Assembly: GCF_009649815.1 (NCBI RefSeq)
Contig: NZ_WJIC01000025.1
Location: 43,449-107,448 of the forward strand
Source: Nocardia sp. SYP-A9097
GTDB taxonomy: Bacteria > Actinomycetota > Actinomycetes > Mycobacteriales > Mycobacteriaceae
DNA length: 64,000 bases
Direction: 5' to 3'
Below the pieces are notes generated by a model. The model worked only from the letters and a program-made list of their open reading frames with translations, had not been told where the DNA came from and made no database searches. How positions within the stretch are numbered: position 1 is the stretch's first letter; each line of letters opens with the position of its first letter. Below are positions 50,507-59,245 of this stretch, piece by piece. The position numbers were made by a program, and so were the translations under genes.

Positions 50507-50830
50507 GTGGGCATCCGCGACATCATCGAAGGCAAGCGAGAGTGGCGGGCACACATGGCGCGCGTCAAAGCGCTCCCGTCCGATTACCAGATTGCCTACA
50601 AGGAGATTCAAAAGTACTTCTTCAAAGTCGGGCCGGTCGATCTGGTCGAGGGTGGCTTGCTCTCCGGAATTCTCGACTTCTTCGAGGAAGGCATCGCCGC
50701 AGACAAGGGCGTCTTGGAACTCGTCGGCAATGACGTCGCGGCCTTCTGCGACGATCTGATCAAAGACCAACGAACCTATGCCGATATCTATCAGGAAGCC
50801 GTCAGCAAGGAAATCGGCAAGGACCAATGA
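50507..50830 (+). CDS. DUF1048 protein, second copy
   Basis: This 107-residue paralogue of the preceding protein contains LPSDYQIAYKEIQKYFF, DLVEGGLLSGILDFFEEG and FCDDLIKDQ. It starts at a GTG one base past the previous stop, with GGAGG just before it. It is the last gene of the PadR operon and ends 2 bp from the 3' end of the convergent kup pseudogene. Confidence 0.82.
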   Translation: MGIRDIIEGKREWRAHMARVKALPSDYQIAYKEIQKYFFKVGPVDLVEGGLLSGILDFFEEGIAADKGVLELVGNDVAAFCDDLIKDQRTYADIYQEAVSKEIGKDQ

Positions 50831-50832
50831 TG

Positions 50833-52366
50833 TCACACGTCGATCCGTGAACCCATTATCACGGTGCGTTCGCCGGGTAGGCCGAAGTATTCGGCGGCGT
50901 CGGCGGTGATGTAGGAGGTGGCGATGAACAGATGTTTACGCCAGGCCGCCATCGTCGGCGCCGTGCCCTTCTTGAGCTCTATTTTCGACAGGTAGTAGGA
51001 CGCTCCGTCGACCAAGATCGGCCCTTCGGTCCTGGCCGGGTCGAGCAGCCGCAGCGTATGCGGGACGTTCGGGGTCTCCATATATCCGAAATGTGCTGTG
51101 ACGTGGATGATTCCGTCGTCGGTGTAGCCGAGCGCATCGATCTCGGTACGTTCGGAATCGAGGACCCGAGGTACCGGCACGGTATCGATCGACAAGATCA
51201 CCACATGCTCGTGCAGCACGCGATTGTGCTCGACATTGGCACGCATCGCCAGCGGTGTGGTCTGGTCGCCGCGGTTCAGGAACACCGCGGTACCGGGAAT
51301 ACGCACCAGCGACGGCCGGTGGCCGGGCAGCCCCGCGATGAACGCGCCCAGCGGCCCTTCCTTGGCCTCACGGGCGCGGGTGACGACCTCGCGTCCCCGC
51401 GCCCACGTGGTCATCACGGTGAATGCGGTGATGCCGATCAGCAGCGGCAACCACGCGCCGTGCACCAGTTTCGTCATATTCGCCGCCAGGAACAGCAGAT
51501 CCACCGCCAACAGCGGAACAGCACCGAGCAGCACCAGCCACAGCGGGGCACCCCATTTCACCCGAGCGATATAGAAGAACAGCAGCGTCGTGATCGTGAT
51601 GGTCGCGGTCACCGCCATGCCGAACGCGTACGCCAGCGCCGCCGAACTGCGGAACGCGAACACCAGCGTGATCACCGAAACCATGAGAACCCAGTTGATC
51701 CAGGGCACGTAGATCTGGCCGATGGTGGACTCCGAGGTGTGCGCCACCCGCAAACGCGGCAGATACCCGAGCTGCGCGGCCTGCGACGCGACCGAATAGG
51801 CGCCGGTGATCACCGCTTGCGATGCGATCACCGTGGCGGCGGTCGCGAGCAACACCATCGGCAGCCGCGCCCAACCGGGTGCCAGCAGGAAGAACGGGCT
51901 GCTCACCGCATTCTCGTCACCGAGCAGCAGCGCGCCCTGGCCCAGATAGCTCAGCGTGCACGCCGGCAACACCAGTCCCAGCCAGCCGCGTGTGATCGCC
52001 TTTCGGCCGAAATGACCCATTGGCAGCCTTACCCCGGGCTCCACCCATCCGGCGGAGCAGCGTAATCAAGGCCATGATCCCGCCCTCGCCGTCATTGTCG
52101 GCGCGCATCATGAGCGTCACATAGGTCAGGGTGACGATGAGCATCACCGACCAGAAGATCAGCGACACAATGCCGTACACATTGTTCGTACCGATCGGCA
52201 CCGGATGGGGGTCGCCCGGATTGAACACGGTCTGGATCGTGTAGATCGGGCTGGTACCGATATCACCGAACACCACCCCGAGCGCACCGACCACGATCGC
52301 GGCCCGTACCGGACGGGCACCGCCCGCGACGGGAGTTGGCATAGCAACTGGCGACTCTGAGTTCAT
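50833..52366 (-). pseudogene. kup: kup potassium transporter, internal deletion and frameshift
   Basis: The start (ATG 52366) and N-terminal part, with GVVFGDIGTSPIYTIQTVF and GGIMALITLLRR, are those of Kup potassium uptake proteins. The C-terminal part resumes at GHFGRKAITRGWLGLVLPAC and runs intact to the end (GERTVIMGSRIDV). About 200 residues normally found between, including several membrane helices, are missing, and the two parts are in different frames, with the join near 52022. A functional Kup is near 620-650 residues. The gene is dead by deletion. Confidence 0.85.
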
Positions 52367-52451
52367 GGCCTGCTTCCTGGTCGTCGGTCCGCACCCTATC
52401 GTCGCGCGCGCCACGACACAGGGGGCGCAACCACGCGGGTACCCGAGCCAC

Positions 52452-53090
52452 CACAGCGCCACCACCATCGACAGCCCCCGCCGCGCACCCAGCCCACGCA
52501 CCTCGCTCGCCCCGAATCAACTCCGGCAGATCGCCCACACCGTCGAAACCACCGGCAACGACCCCGACCTCGACACCCTCATCCTGCGGCTCCACCTCGA
52601 AACCGCCTGCCGCCGCAGCGGCGCACTCGCCCTACGCCCCATCGACCTTCACCCGGACCACCGCCTCATCTGGCTCCGCGAAAAGACCAATCCGACCGAT
52701 GGCAGCCCGTCTCCCCTACCCTCATGTGCGCACTCGTGCGCCACAGCAAACGCGGCGGCGCACCACAGGAGCGACTACTGCGCCACCGCGATGTCCGACC
52801 CTTCACGCACCGCCGATACGACCACCTCTGGGAACGTATCGGCAAACACCTCCCCTGGGTCGCCACACTGCAGATCACCGCCCACTGGCTCCGCCACACC
52901 ACACTCACCTGGGTCGAACGCCACTGCCCGTGCCTTCGCAGGCCACACCGAACCCACCCGATCCGACGGCCCCACCCTCACCTACGTCCGCGTATCACTC
53001 TCGGAAGTCGCTGCCGCACTTGCCCTTCTCACCGGCGAACCACACCCCCTCGCCGAACACGAACCATCGCACGACACCTCAACCGAGAAA
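52452..53090 (+). pseudogene. Degraded tyrosine recombinase, relative of 1476-2516
   Basis: The sequence is clearly homologous at the DNA level to the 3' two thirds of the integrase at 1476-2516 (TVETTGNDPDLDTLILRLHL, HWLRHTTLTWVERHC, then TLTYVRVSLSEVAAAL), but it needs three reading frames to follow and lacks the N-terminal domain and the GYAVA segment. The HxxR residues and Tyr are still recognisable. It is followed by an att-like tRNA end, so the integrase-att layout is preserved. Confidence 0.85.
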
Positions 53091-53130
53091 GGAGTTGACT
53101 CGACCAACCGTCACCCTCAGATTCTCCTCA

Positions 53131-53170
53131 CATACCAATATGCGTCACCACATACCAATATGCGTCACCA
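53131..53170 (+). repeat. 20-bp tandem duplication
   Basis: CATACCAATATGCGTCACCA occurs twice in perfect tandem. It lies between the integrase remnant and the tRNA-like end, where integrase arm sites are expected. Confidence 0.8.
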
Positions 53171-53184
53171 GCTGGCGGATCCAG

Positions 53185-53210
53185 AGGTTCAAGTACCGCC
53201 TCGCGCACAA
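53185..53210 (+). repeat. tRNA-Leu 3'-end-like fragment, second att site
   Basis: GGTTCAAGTA-CCGCC-TCGCGC-ACAA matches the fragment at 2593-2619 at almost every position. It marks the right partner of the left att-like site. CCA has become ACAA. Confidence 0.6.
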
Positions 53211-53212
53211 CA

Positions 53213-53252
53213 AAATCCCGGCATACCGCCCAGCAGGGCGTAGCCGGGATTT
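53213..53252 (+). terminator. Terminator-like hairpin after att fragment
   Basis: Arms AAATCCCGGC and GCCGGGATTT (10 bp) enclose an inner imperfect stem, followed by TT. It sits immediately after the tRNA-like end. Confidence 0.65.
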
Positions 53253-53339
53253 CCCATTTCAGGCGGGTTGCCGGCGGCTCCAGAACCCCGCAGTAACCAA
53301 CGAGCAAACATGAGAACGGGATTCGAGACGACAGCGGCG

Positions 53340-53645
53340 TCAGCCGCACACATCGAGATCGGCGGCGGTGCCGTGATCGAGAGCCACATCGGAGGTGTCC
53401 ATGTACCCGATGTGCCAGTCGTACCTGACCTTGTAAACGTTCTGGCTGGGCACCTTGCACAACACGTTGAGCGTCGCTCCGTTGGGCACCGACCGCACAT
53501 TCGCCGCGACACCCATGGAATCGGCCATAACGGCTCCACTCGAAGCATCGGCATGCGCCGAGGTCCCGCCTATGTAATCGCACCCGCCGAGAATGAGCAT
53601 CGCGGCCATACCCGCGACCGCGACCCCGATCAATCGAATCACCAT
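53340..53645 (-). CDS. Small lipoprotein with SH3-like domain
   Basis: This 101-residue protein begins with a hydrophobic signal (MVIRLIGVAVAGMAAMLILG) and lipobox LGGC. The mature part (VRSVPNGATLNVLCKV, YDWHIGYMDTSDVAL) follows the strand pattern of a bacterial SH3 domain, often found in cell-wall-binding or secreted proteins. The start at 53645 has weak ribosome-site support and an upstream in-frame ATG exists. No function is assigned. It lies just outside the att-like end. Confidence 0.65.
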   Translation of the reverse strand: MVIRLIGVAVAGMAAMLILGGCDYIGGTSAHADASSGAVMADSMGVAANVRSVPNGATLNVLCKVPSQNVYKVRYDWHIGYMDTSDVALDHGTAADLDVCG

Positions 53646-54082
53646 GTTGAACGCGCCCCGCAAGGCTTCAGCCTTCCGAGTGTCCGAAAGAATTGACATG
53701 GAAATCATCGTGGTTGTGCCGGCCCTCCAGAGCATTGCCCGCCCACCCGATTCAGCCCACGATGCGCAGATCAGCTCGTACACAACGAAATTCCGGTCCG
53801 GAAGCCGTCAGGCATCCCGCAGGAGGTCGCCGCCGCACTCTCCTTGGCGGTGATGGCCGGCCGATGGACCGACCTTGTGGCCGAGGTGGCCGACGGCCAA
53901 CCCATATCCCGAAGGAAACCTACATATGACACAATCCGCGCCTGACAGATTGCGAATTCACCACGGTCCCAACGACAGCGGGCAAGGTACTGCTATTCGA
54001 CGCCCGGCTGCTGCACCGCTCCATCCGGACCCCGGTGGGCATGGAACCCAGTCTCGACTCGATCAGTAGCGGTCCGGTCCAA
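53646..54082. other. Gene-poor stretch with a doubtful short ORF
   Basis: A well-placed GAAGGAAA precedes an ATG at 53926 opening a 47-codon frame, but its sequence is low-complexity. An adjacent frame reads more like protein (TAGKVLLFDARLLHRS), so a frameshifted remnant is possible. Nothing here can be assigned. Confidence 0.4.
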
Positions 54083-54349
54083 CTACAGTTGCGACACCAA
54101 CCGATCGAACAGTTCCCGCAGGGGCTTATTGTCTCCACGCAGTGACGCCATCGAGGCTCGGGTGTTTTCCTCGGGATCCAAACCCGACCAGTCGATCAAC
54201 CAGCCGGCCTCTGCTCCCAACTGGCGGAAGAATGCCCGCTGCGCACGCTCGTTGCCCTCACGGAATCGGTGGATCGCATTGACCTCGGCAAAATAATGCG
54301 TCAGTTTCGCCAGGAAGTTGGCCCGAGCCAGCCCTCGCCAGCGCAACAC
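54083..54349 (-). pseudogene. Fic-domain protein, 5'-truncated with altered motif
   Basis: The 88 residues correspond to the second half of a Fic domain (AMP transferase). The motif reads HRFREGNERAQR where HPFREGNGRTQR is typical: Pro to Arg and the second Gly to Glu, both at positions important for nucleotide binding. The N-terminal half is absent, so no active enzyme is expected. The rest (FFRQLGAEAGW) matches Fic proteins well. It was probably a toxin-like gene that has decayed. Confidence 0.75.
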
Positions 54350-54416
54350 TCGACCCGCCGCCTAGCCGCGATGAGGTGGAAATGATTGTGCACGTTCTCA
54401 ATTCAGCTGCTGTGGA

Positions 54417-54644
54417 CTACCGACCAGGCGAGTCAGCGGCTGCAGTGACCGGTCGTGTTCTCGAGGGCATCCTGGATCGGGGAAATGACAGCTGAGCGTC
54501 ATTCGAATAAGGCACTGCCACTACGGGTTTCCGGCTCCCGGCAGCTTCAACCAGGATCCCGAGCGGCAGCGTGTCCGAGTCACCCGCCGCCCATTTCGCG
54601 GCTGAGTTGCAGGTCATCGGCGCAACTATGAGGGCGTCGGCCGG
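54417..54644 (-). pseudogene. Flavoprotein (CoaC/DfpA-like) fragment
   Basis: The segment PADALIVAPMTCNSAAKWAA followed by VEAAGSRKPVVAVPYSNDAQ matches the FMN-binding flavoprotein domain of phosphopantothenoylcysteine decarboxylase-type proteins. Only about 75 residues are left, with neither start nor C-terminus. It abuts the DUF1214 fragment on the other strand. Confidence 0.6.
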
Positions 54645-54656
54645 GGGCAGGAGGAT

Positions 54657-54896
54657 GCCCGGGAGGCCAACGGGCAACGCTTTCCGTCGATCAACACCAT
54701 GGACAAGCCCACCGCCGAGGCCGACGGGTCGCATGACATCTACTTCGGCCCGGACACGCCCGGCAAGGCCGACGACACCAACTGGCTGCGCACCCTGCCG
54801 GGCAAGGGCTACTTCGTCATCGTGCGCCTCTACGGACCGGGTCAAGCATTCTTCGACCAGACCTGGAAACCCGGTGACCTGCAGCCGATCGGCTGA
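54657..54896 (+). pseudogene. DUF1214 domain C-terminal fragment
   Basis: About 79 residues with RFPSINTMDKPTAEADGSHD and IVRLYGPGQAFFDQTWKPGD are the C-terminal end of a DUF1254/DUF1214 protein. There is no start or first domain. Three other broken DUF1254/DUF1214 genes lie at 58-62 kb. Confidence 0.7.
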
Positions 54897-55006
54897 CCGG
54901 ATTCACCATCGCGACGGTAGAGTAGCCATCGCCCGATTCGGGCACGAACGCAATGCGTGATCAGCAGTTGGCATATCCACGGTAGATACCGACATCGGAG
55001 GCCCGC

Positions 55007-55684
55007 ATGGTCAACATTCTGCTCGTCCACGGCGCGATCGCCGACGGCTCCTCATGGGAGCGAGTCATTCCCCAACTGCAGGACGCCGGACACTACGTCG
55101 TCGCCATCCAGCAGCCACTGTCTTCCATTCCCGACGATGTCACCAAGGTCCGCCAGGCCCTGGACCAGCTCAGAGGACCGACCGTCGTGGTCGGTCACTC
55201 GTTCGGCGGATGCGTGATCACCAATGCCGCGCACGGCGCACCCAATGTGAAGTCGCTTGTGTACGTGGCGGCTTTCGCGCCCGACGAGGGTGAGACGGTG
55301 GTCGAGCACGCCCCGCAGTTCCCGCCGCTGGAGTCCACGAAGCACTTCCTCGTCGATGCGCAGGGCAGGCTCACCCTGCCGCAGGATGACTTCGTGCGCT
55401 ACTTCGCCGACGATGTCGACCCGGTGCGGGCCCGCGTCATGGCCGCCGTACAAGGCCCCAGTGACGCGGCCCGCTTCCAATTCGTCTCCGGTCCACCGGC
55501 TTGGCGCGAGTTCCCCAGCTGGTTCGTCGTCGCGGGCAATGACCAAATCATCGGCGCCCCACTGGAACAGTGGCTCGCCGAGCGTATGGGTGCCAAGACC
55601 ACCACGGTCGCCGGCGCCAGCCACGCCGTGATGGTCTCCAATCCCGACGCCGTCACAACCGTCATCCTCGAAGCCGCCGGCTGA
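55007..55684 (+). CDS. Alpha/beta hydrolase (GHSFGG family), cytoplasmic
   Basis: The 225 residues form an alpha/beta hydrolase related to those at 17481, 26304 and 36544: VHGAIADGSSW (oxyanion), GHSFGG (nucleophile Ser), GNDQIIGAPL (acid), and AGASHAVMVSNPDAV (His). It has no signal peptide, so it is cytoplasmic. The ATG at 55007 follows CGGAGGC at good distance. It is one of the few intact genes in the decayed right half and shows neither shared promoter element. Confidence 0.83.
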   Translation: MVNILLVHGAIADGSSWERVIPQLQDAGHYVVAIQQPLSSIPDDVTKVRQALDQLRGPTVVVGHSFGGCVITNAAHGAPNVKSLVYVAAFAPDEGETVVEHAPQFPPLESTKHFLVDAQGRLTLPQDDFVRYFADDVDPVRARVMAAVQGPSDAARFQFVSGPPAWREFPSWFVVAGNDQIIGAPLEQWLAERMGAKTTTVAGASHAVMVSNPDAVTTVILEAAG

Positions 55685-55932
55685 GTACTCCGCGGAAGGT
55701 GCTGTCCGCAGGCCCTTTTCCGCGAGTCGCCCCTCCCGATGGTCGGCGGGCGGCGTGGCCGTAGCGCGGCGGCGCCGGGTGCGCACTCACGCGGACGTCG
55801 GCGGCGATCTCGTTTTGATCGGCGCCGACACCGCGGCTCAGTAGCGCCGCCCGGACGCGGGCCGCGGTCCCCTGGCGGGCGTGGAGGCGCTGCTCGTAGT
55901 CGCCGTGGTGCCGTCGATCAGGTTGGGGCTGA
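55685..55932. other. Spacer without recognisable gene
   Basis: Minus-strand frames contain short protein-like runs (for example YEQRLHARQGTAARVRAALL) with no family or start. I see no supported feature. Confidence 0.3.
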
Positions 55933-57345
55933 TCACGATTCGAACCCGAGGCCGGCGGCGTCGAGCGTACGGAGAAGGAGATTGCGGCGGCCTTGATTAC
56001 GGTCGGCACGCGCCAGCGACCAGCGCGTGGCATTGATGCCGATCGAAGTGAAGGGTTCGGGCGGGAACGGCAGCGGTCGTTTGCGCACCATCCGCAGGCT
56101 GGTGCGCTCGGTGTCGGCACCCTCGAGCAGATCGAGCATCACATCGCCGGCGAACCGGGTGGAGGCGACGCCGAGGCCGGTGAATCCGGTGGCGTAGGCG
56201 ACCTTGCCGCGGTGTGCGGTTCCGAAGAAGGCACAGAATTGCGAACAGGTGTCGATCACCCCGGCCCAGCGGTGCGTGAAGCGGACTCCCTCCAAAGCCG
56301 GGAACGTGGTGAAGAAGTGCCGCGCGAGGGTGTGGAATGACTCCGGTCGCTCGTTGTACTCGGGGCGAATACGCCGCCCGAAGTGGTAGATGGCGTCGTA
56401 GCCGCCGAATACGATCCGGTTGTCGCCGGTGAGCCGGTAGTAGTGGAACTGGTTGGCAAGATCACTGATGCCCTGACGCCCCTGCCACCCGATCTCGCGC
56501 AATTGGGTGGCGGTAAGCGGTTCGGTCGCCAGCACGTAGTCGTAGACCGGCACCGTCATGAACCGGTTCCGCTTCAGCAGCGATGGGAACACGTTGGTGC
56601 CCAACGCAACTCGCCCGGCTCGGACCGAGCCCGCGGCGGTCCGCACCATCATGTGCGAGCCCTGCTCCTCGAGCCCGATAACGGACGATTCCTCGAATAC
56701 CTGTACACCGAGTTCGACCGCGACGCGCGCCAACTCCAGTGCCAGCTTCGCCGGATGCACCATCAGATCGTTCTTGTCCCAGTGGCCGGCCAAGTAGGTC
56801 GGCGAGTTCACCGCCGCGCGCATCGCCTGCGAGTCGAGGTAGACCTGGCGATCGTCGCGGTCGCGCGCTCGCAGCCACTCGACCTCGTGCGGTTCGACGG
56901 CCACCTTGATGACCCCGGTGCGTTCCACATCGGCTTCGATGCCATAGCGGTCGATCGTGTCGGCGAGGTCGGCGAGGTTGCGTTCGGCCAGCGTGTCGAT
57001 GGCGTCCAGCTCGTCAGGCCAGCGACGCAGGCCGTTGTCCCGGCCATGAGTCAGGCTGACCTTGCAGAAACCACCGTTGCGGCCGGACGCGGCCCAGCCG
57101 ATTCGCTTGCCCTCCAACAGCACGACCCGGGCCTCGGGATCACGTTCCTTGGCGCGCACCGCTGTCCAGAGCCCGGTGTACCCGCCGCCGACGATCACCA
57201 GATCGGCGGCGATCTGGCCGGTCAGCTCCGGGTGCTCGGACGGGGTGAGCCCGTCGAACCAGACCACGCCGGGCTCGGTGCCGTGGAGTGCGTGCCGCAC
57301 CACCGACTCGTTCGGAGGACACCGCTCGAAGACAGTTCTCTGCAT
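55933..57345 (-). CDS. FAD-dependent amine/amino-acid oxidase (DadA/PuuB-like)
   Basis: This 470-residue flavoprotein of the D-amino-acid-oxidase family has an N-terminal FAD fold (DLVIVGGGYTGLWTAVRAKE), the second motif GKRIGWAASGRNGGF, and a C-terminal flavin segment YATGFTGLGVASTRFAGDVM. The NGGF and HRWAG blocks match gamma-glutamylputrescine and related amine oxidases. Divergent transcription from an Lrp/AsnC regulator across an AT-rich 200-bp region suggests amino-acid or polyamine degradation under that regulator. The ATG is at 57345; a start at 57360 is possible. Confidence 0.83.
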   Translation of the reverse strand: MQRTVFERCPPNESVVRHALHGTEPGVVWFDGLTPSEHPELTGQIAADLVIVGGGYTGLWTAVRAKERDPEARVVLLEGKRIGWAASGRNGGFCKVSLTHGRDNGLRRWPDELDAIDTLAERNLADLADTIDRYGIEADVERTGVIKVAVEPHEVEWLRARDRDDRQVYLDSQAMRAAVNSPTYLAGHWDKNDLMVHPAKLALELARVAVELGVQVFEESSVIGLEEQGSHMMVRTAAGSVRAGRVALGTNVFPSLLKRNRFMTVPVYDYVLATEPLTATQLREIGWQGRQGISDLANQFHYYRLTGDNRIVFGGYDAIYHFGRRIRPEYNERPESFHTLARHFFTTFPALEGVRFTHRWAGVIDTCSQFCAFFGTAHRGKVAYATGFTGLGVASTRFAGDVMLDLLEGADTERTSLRMVRKRPLPFPPEPFTSIGINATRWSLARADRNQGRRNLLLRTLDAAGLGFES

Positions 57346-57385
57346 AGCCACAACTTTCACGATTAGACGACTTTTCGGCTCTACT

Positions 57386-57402
57386 TTTGTTATTTCAACA
57401 AA
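57386..57402. promoter_or_regulatory. AT-rich dyad in oxidase/Lrp intergenic region
   Basis: TTTGTT-ATTTC-AACAAA is a perfect 6-5-6 dyad 40 bp from the oxidase start. AT-rich dyads are typical Lrp/AsnC sites. Confidence 0.55.
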
Positions 57403-57441
57403 GACTATCGCTGAGTGTTGCGTATCACGCGGCTATCTGCA

Positions 57442-57457
57442 AGATAATCCGTTATCT
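57442..57457. promoter_or_regulatory. Second AT-rich dyad (Lrp/AsnC site candidate)
   Basis: AGATAA-TCCG-TTATCT is a perfect 6-4-6 dyad 55 bp from the first, between the divergent genes. Confidence 0.55.
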
Positions 57458-57545
57458 CACGCACGGAGGACCGTCGTCGGGGTGCTACCCGCGGGGCGAT
57501 AACCGTCGACTGCGAGCGACTGGCGGACCGGTACGCTCGCACATC

Positions 57546-58052
57546 GTGGACAGCGCCGATGAAATGGACGATCTGGACCGGCGTATCGTCGCCGCGCTCC
57601 AGCTTGACGGTCGCCGCTCTTTCGCCAATCTCGCCGATGAGCTGGGCATCCCGGCGTCGTCGATCCGCTACCGGACCAAACGCCTCGAGGACGCGGGAAT
57701 CCTCCAGATTGTCGGGATCGCCAACCCGCTGGCCATCGGTTTCGATCGCCTCGCGATGATCGGCGTGCGGGTACGCGCGGGCCGAGCGCGTGAGGTCTGC
57801 GAAGCCCTCGCCGCGCTGCCGGAGACCAGCTACGTCGTGATGACCAGCGGCCGGTTCGACGTGATGGCCGAGGTCATCTGCCGCGATATCGCACATTTCG
57901 TCGAGGTCGTCGAGCAGCACATCGGCGCACACGAAAGCGTGCTGTCGACCGAATCACTGTTCGTCCTCGAGGTACACAAGCTCGCCTACGGCTGGGGTGT
58001 CCCCGGCCTCGCTGCGGGCTCCGAGCCGAAACCGCCGGCTGAGGGAGTGTAG
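57546..58052 (+). CDS. Lrp/AsnC-family transcriptional regulator
   Basis: This 168-residue protein has an N-terminal HTH (MDDLDRRIVAALQLDGRRSF, then ANLADELGIPASSIRYRTKRL) and a C-terminal RAM/AsnC ligand-binding domain (VRVRAGRAREVCEALAALPE, TSGRFDVMAEVICRD). A GTG start at 57546 is chosen; the ATG at 57567 is an alternative. Lrp/AsnC proteins sense amino acids and usually control a divergent catabolic gene, here the DadA/PuuB-like oxidase. Confidence 0.84.
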   Translation: MDSADEMDDLDRRIVAALQLDGRRSFANLADELGIPASSIRYRTKRLEDAGILQIVGIANPLAIGFDRLAMIGVRVRAGRAREVCEALAALPETSYVVMTSGRFDVMAEVICRDIAHFVEVVEQHIGAHESVLSTESLFVLEVHKLAYGWGVPGLAAGSEPKPPAEGV

Positions 58053-58120
58053 AAACGGCCCGCAGCCGCGCGGAGGAGCAAGGAAAGTCCGGCGGATCCG
58101 GGGTGCCGTCGCACGGGCTT

Positions 58121-59218
58121 TCAGGCGGAGACGATATCGCCGAGCTTCCAACTGCGGTCGAAGTACGGTTCGAGGGGGCCGTAGAACCGCATTACGCCTG
58201 ACCGACGCCGGGGGTCTTGCTCTTCATCGCCTCCGAGAACGCAACTCCCTCATAGAAATACGCCGCGCGCTCGAGTAGCTCGTCATAGCCGGTGCCGCGC
58301 TGGTCCGAATGGTCCATCATGAAAAGCGAGTCCCAGTTCCGGTCCGGCCAGTAGCGAGCGTCGGGGAAGCGCTTGGCGAACGTATTCGCCTGTGCCATAA
58401 GCTCACCCGCGGCCGCGGCATCGGTCAGGATCGCCGTCGTGCGGGCATCGGGCGCGAACGGCTTACCCTGCTCGATACCGAGCTGTCGCAGCATGGCAGG
58501 TAGAAACGATCGCGCTCGTCGACGATCGCGCGCTGATAGATCTCGTGCAGTCGAGCCCAATAGTCCAGTCCGCGTGGCTGATCCCCGGTCCACGGGCGAT
58601 TGTCCGGTGAGATGAGCCGGTTGGCCGGCGCGTCACCGTGCAGTGGCCGGATACGCACCTGATCGACGAGGCGCTGTGCTTTCTCCGGGTCGGGAACCAG
58701 GGTGCGGAAGCCGAACATGACATCGAGTCCGGTGGCCTGATGCACGAAGTACTCCCCGGCCGGCGCTTCCTGATCGGGCGGGACGATCAAGTGCGCACCG
58801 CCCCTACCCTGATCGGGCCCATCTCACCGGGGATGCCGAATTCCCGCTGCCAGAAATCGGAGAAGCCACCGGCGGTATGTCCCTCCGGCACCTCGATGAC
58901 CAGCGGCCCGGTCACGCCGAGATCGAAGAATCCGACGATGTACGGGGTATTGGCATTGGCGGTGATGAGCCCGAGTCGATCCCGATAGCTCACATAGTGC
59001 ACGAGGTCTACCTCGTTGGCCCCGAACACTTCTCGATGCTGGTTCTGCCACTGCGCGTACGACACCAGCGGCAGCGCCCACAGGTATGCCTGGCACGCCA
59101 TCTGATAGTCGAGTTCATCGAAGATGAGCGGCAGATCGGCCCTGCCGGGCAGCTCGCCATTCATGGTGATGCGGGCCAGGCGGCCCGGCAGGGAGGGGTT
59201 GGGCATGCTCGGCTCCAT
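58121..59218 (-). pseudogene. DUF1254/DUF1214 protein, broken by frameshifts and deletion
   Basis: The N-terminal part (YQMACQAYLWALPLVSYAQW, ANANTPYIVGFFDLG) and the middle (EYFVHQATGLDVMFGFRTLV, then RPLHGDAPANR) follow the DUF1254 fold, but three reading frames are needed. After KTPGVGQA the DUF1214 domain is missing apart from its last strand (MRFYGPLEPYFDRSWKLGD, stop at 58121). At least two frameshifts and one deletion are present. No signal peptide is apparent. It is read as a dead gene. Confidence 0.75.
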
Positions 59219-59245
59219 TCGCGAAACTTCAGATCGATCGGGGGC

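Noticed and set aside
53926..54069. 47-codon ORF with good ribosome site
   Set aside because: The sequence is low-complexity and an adjacent frame is more protein-like, suggesting a frameshifted remnant; not supported as a gene.
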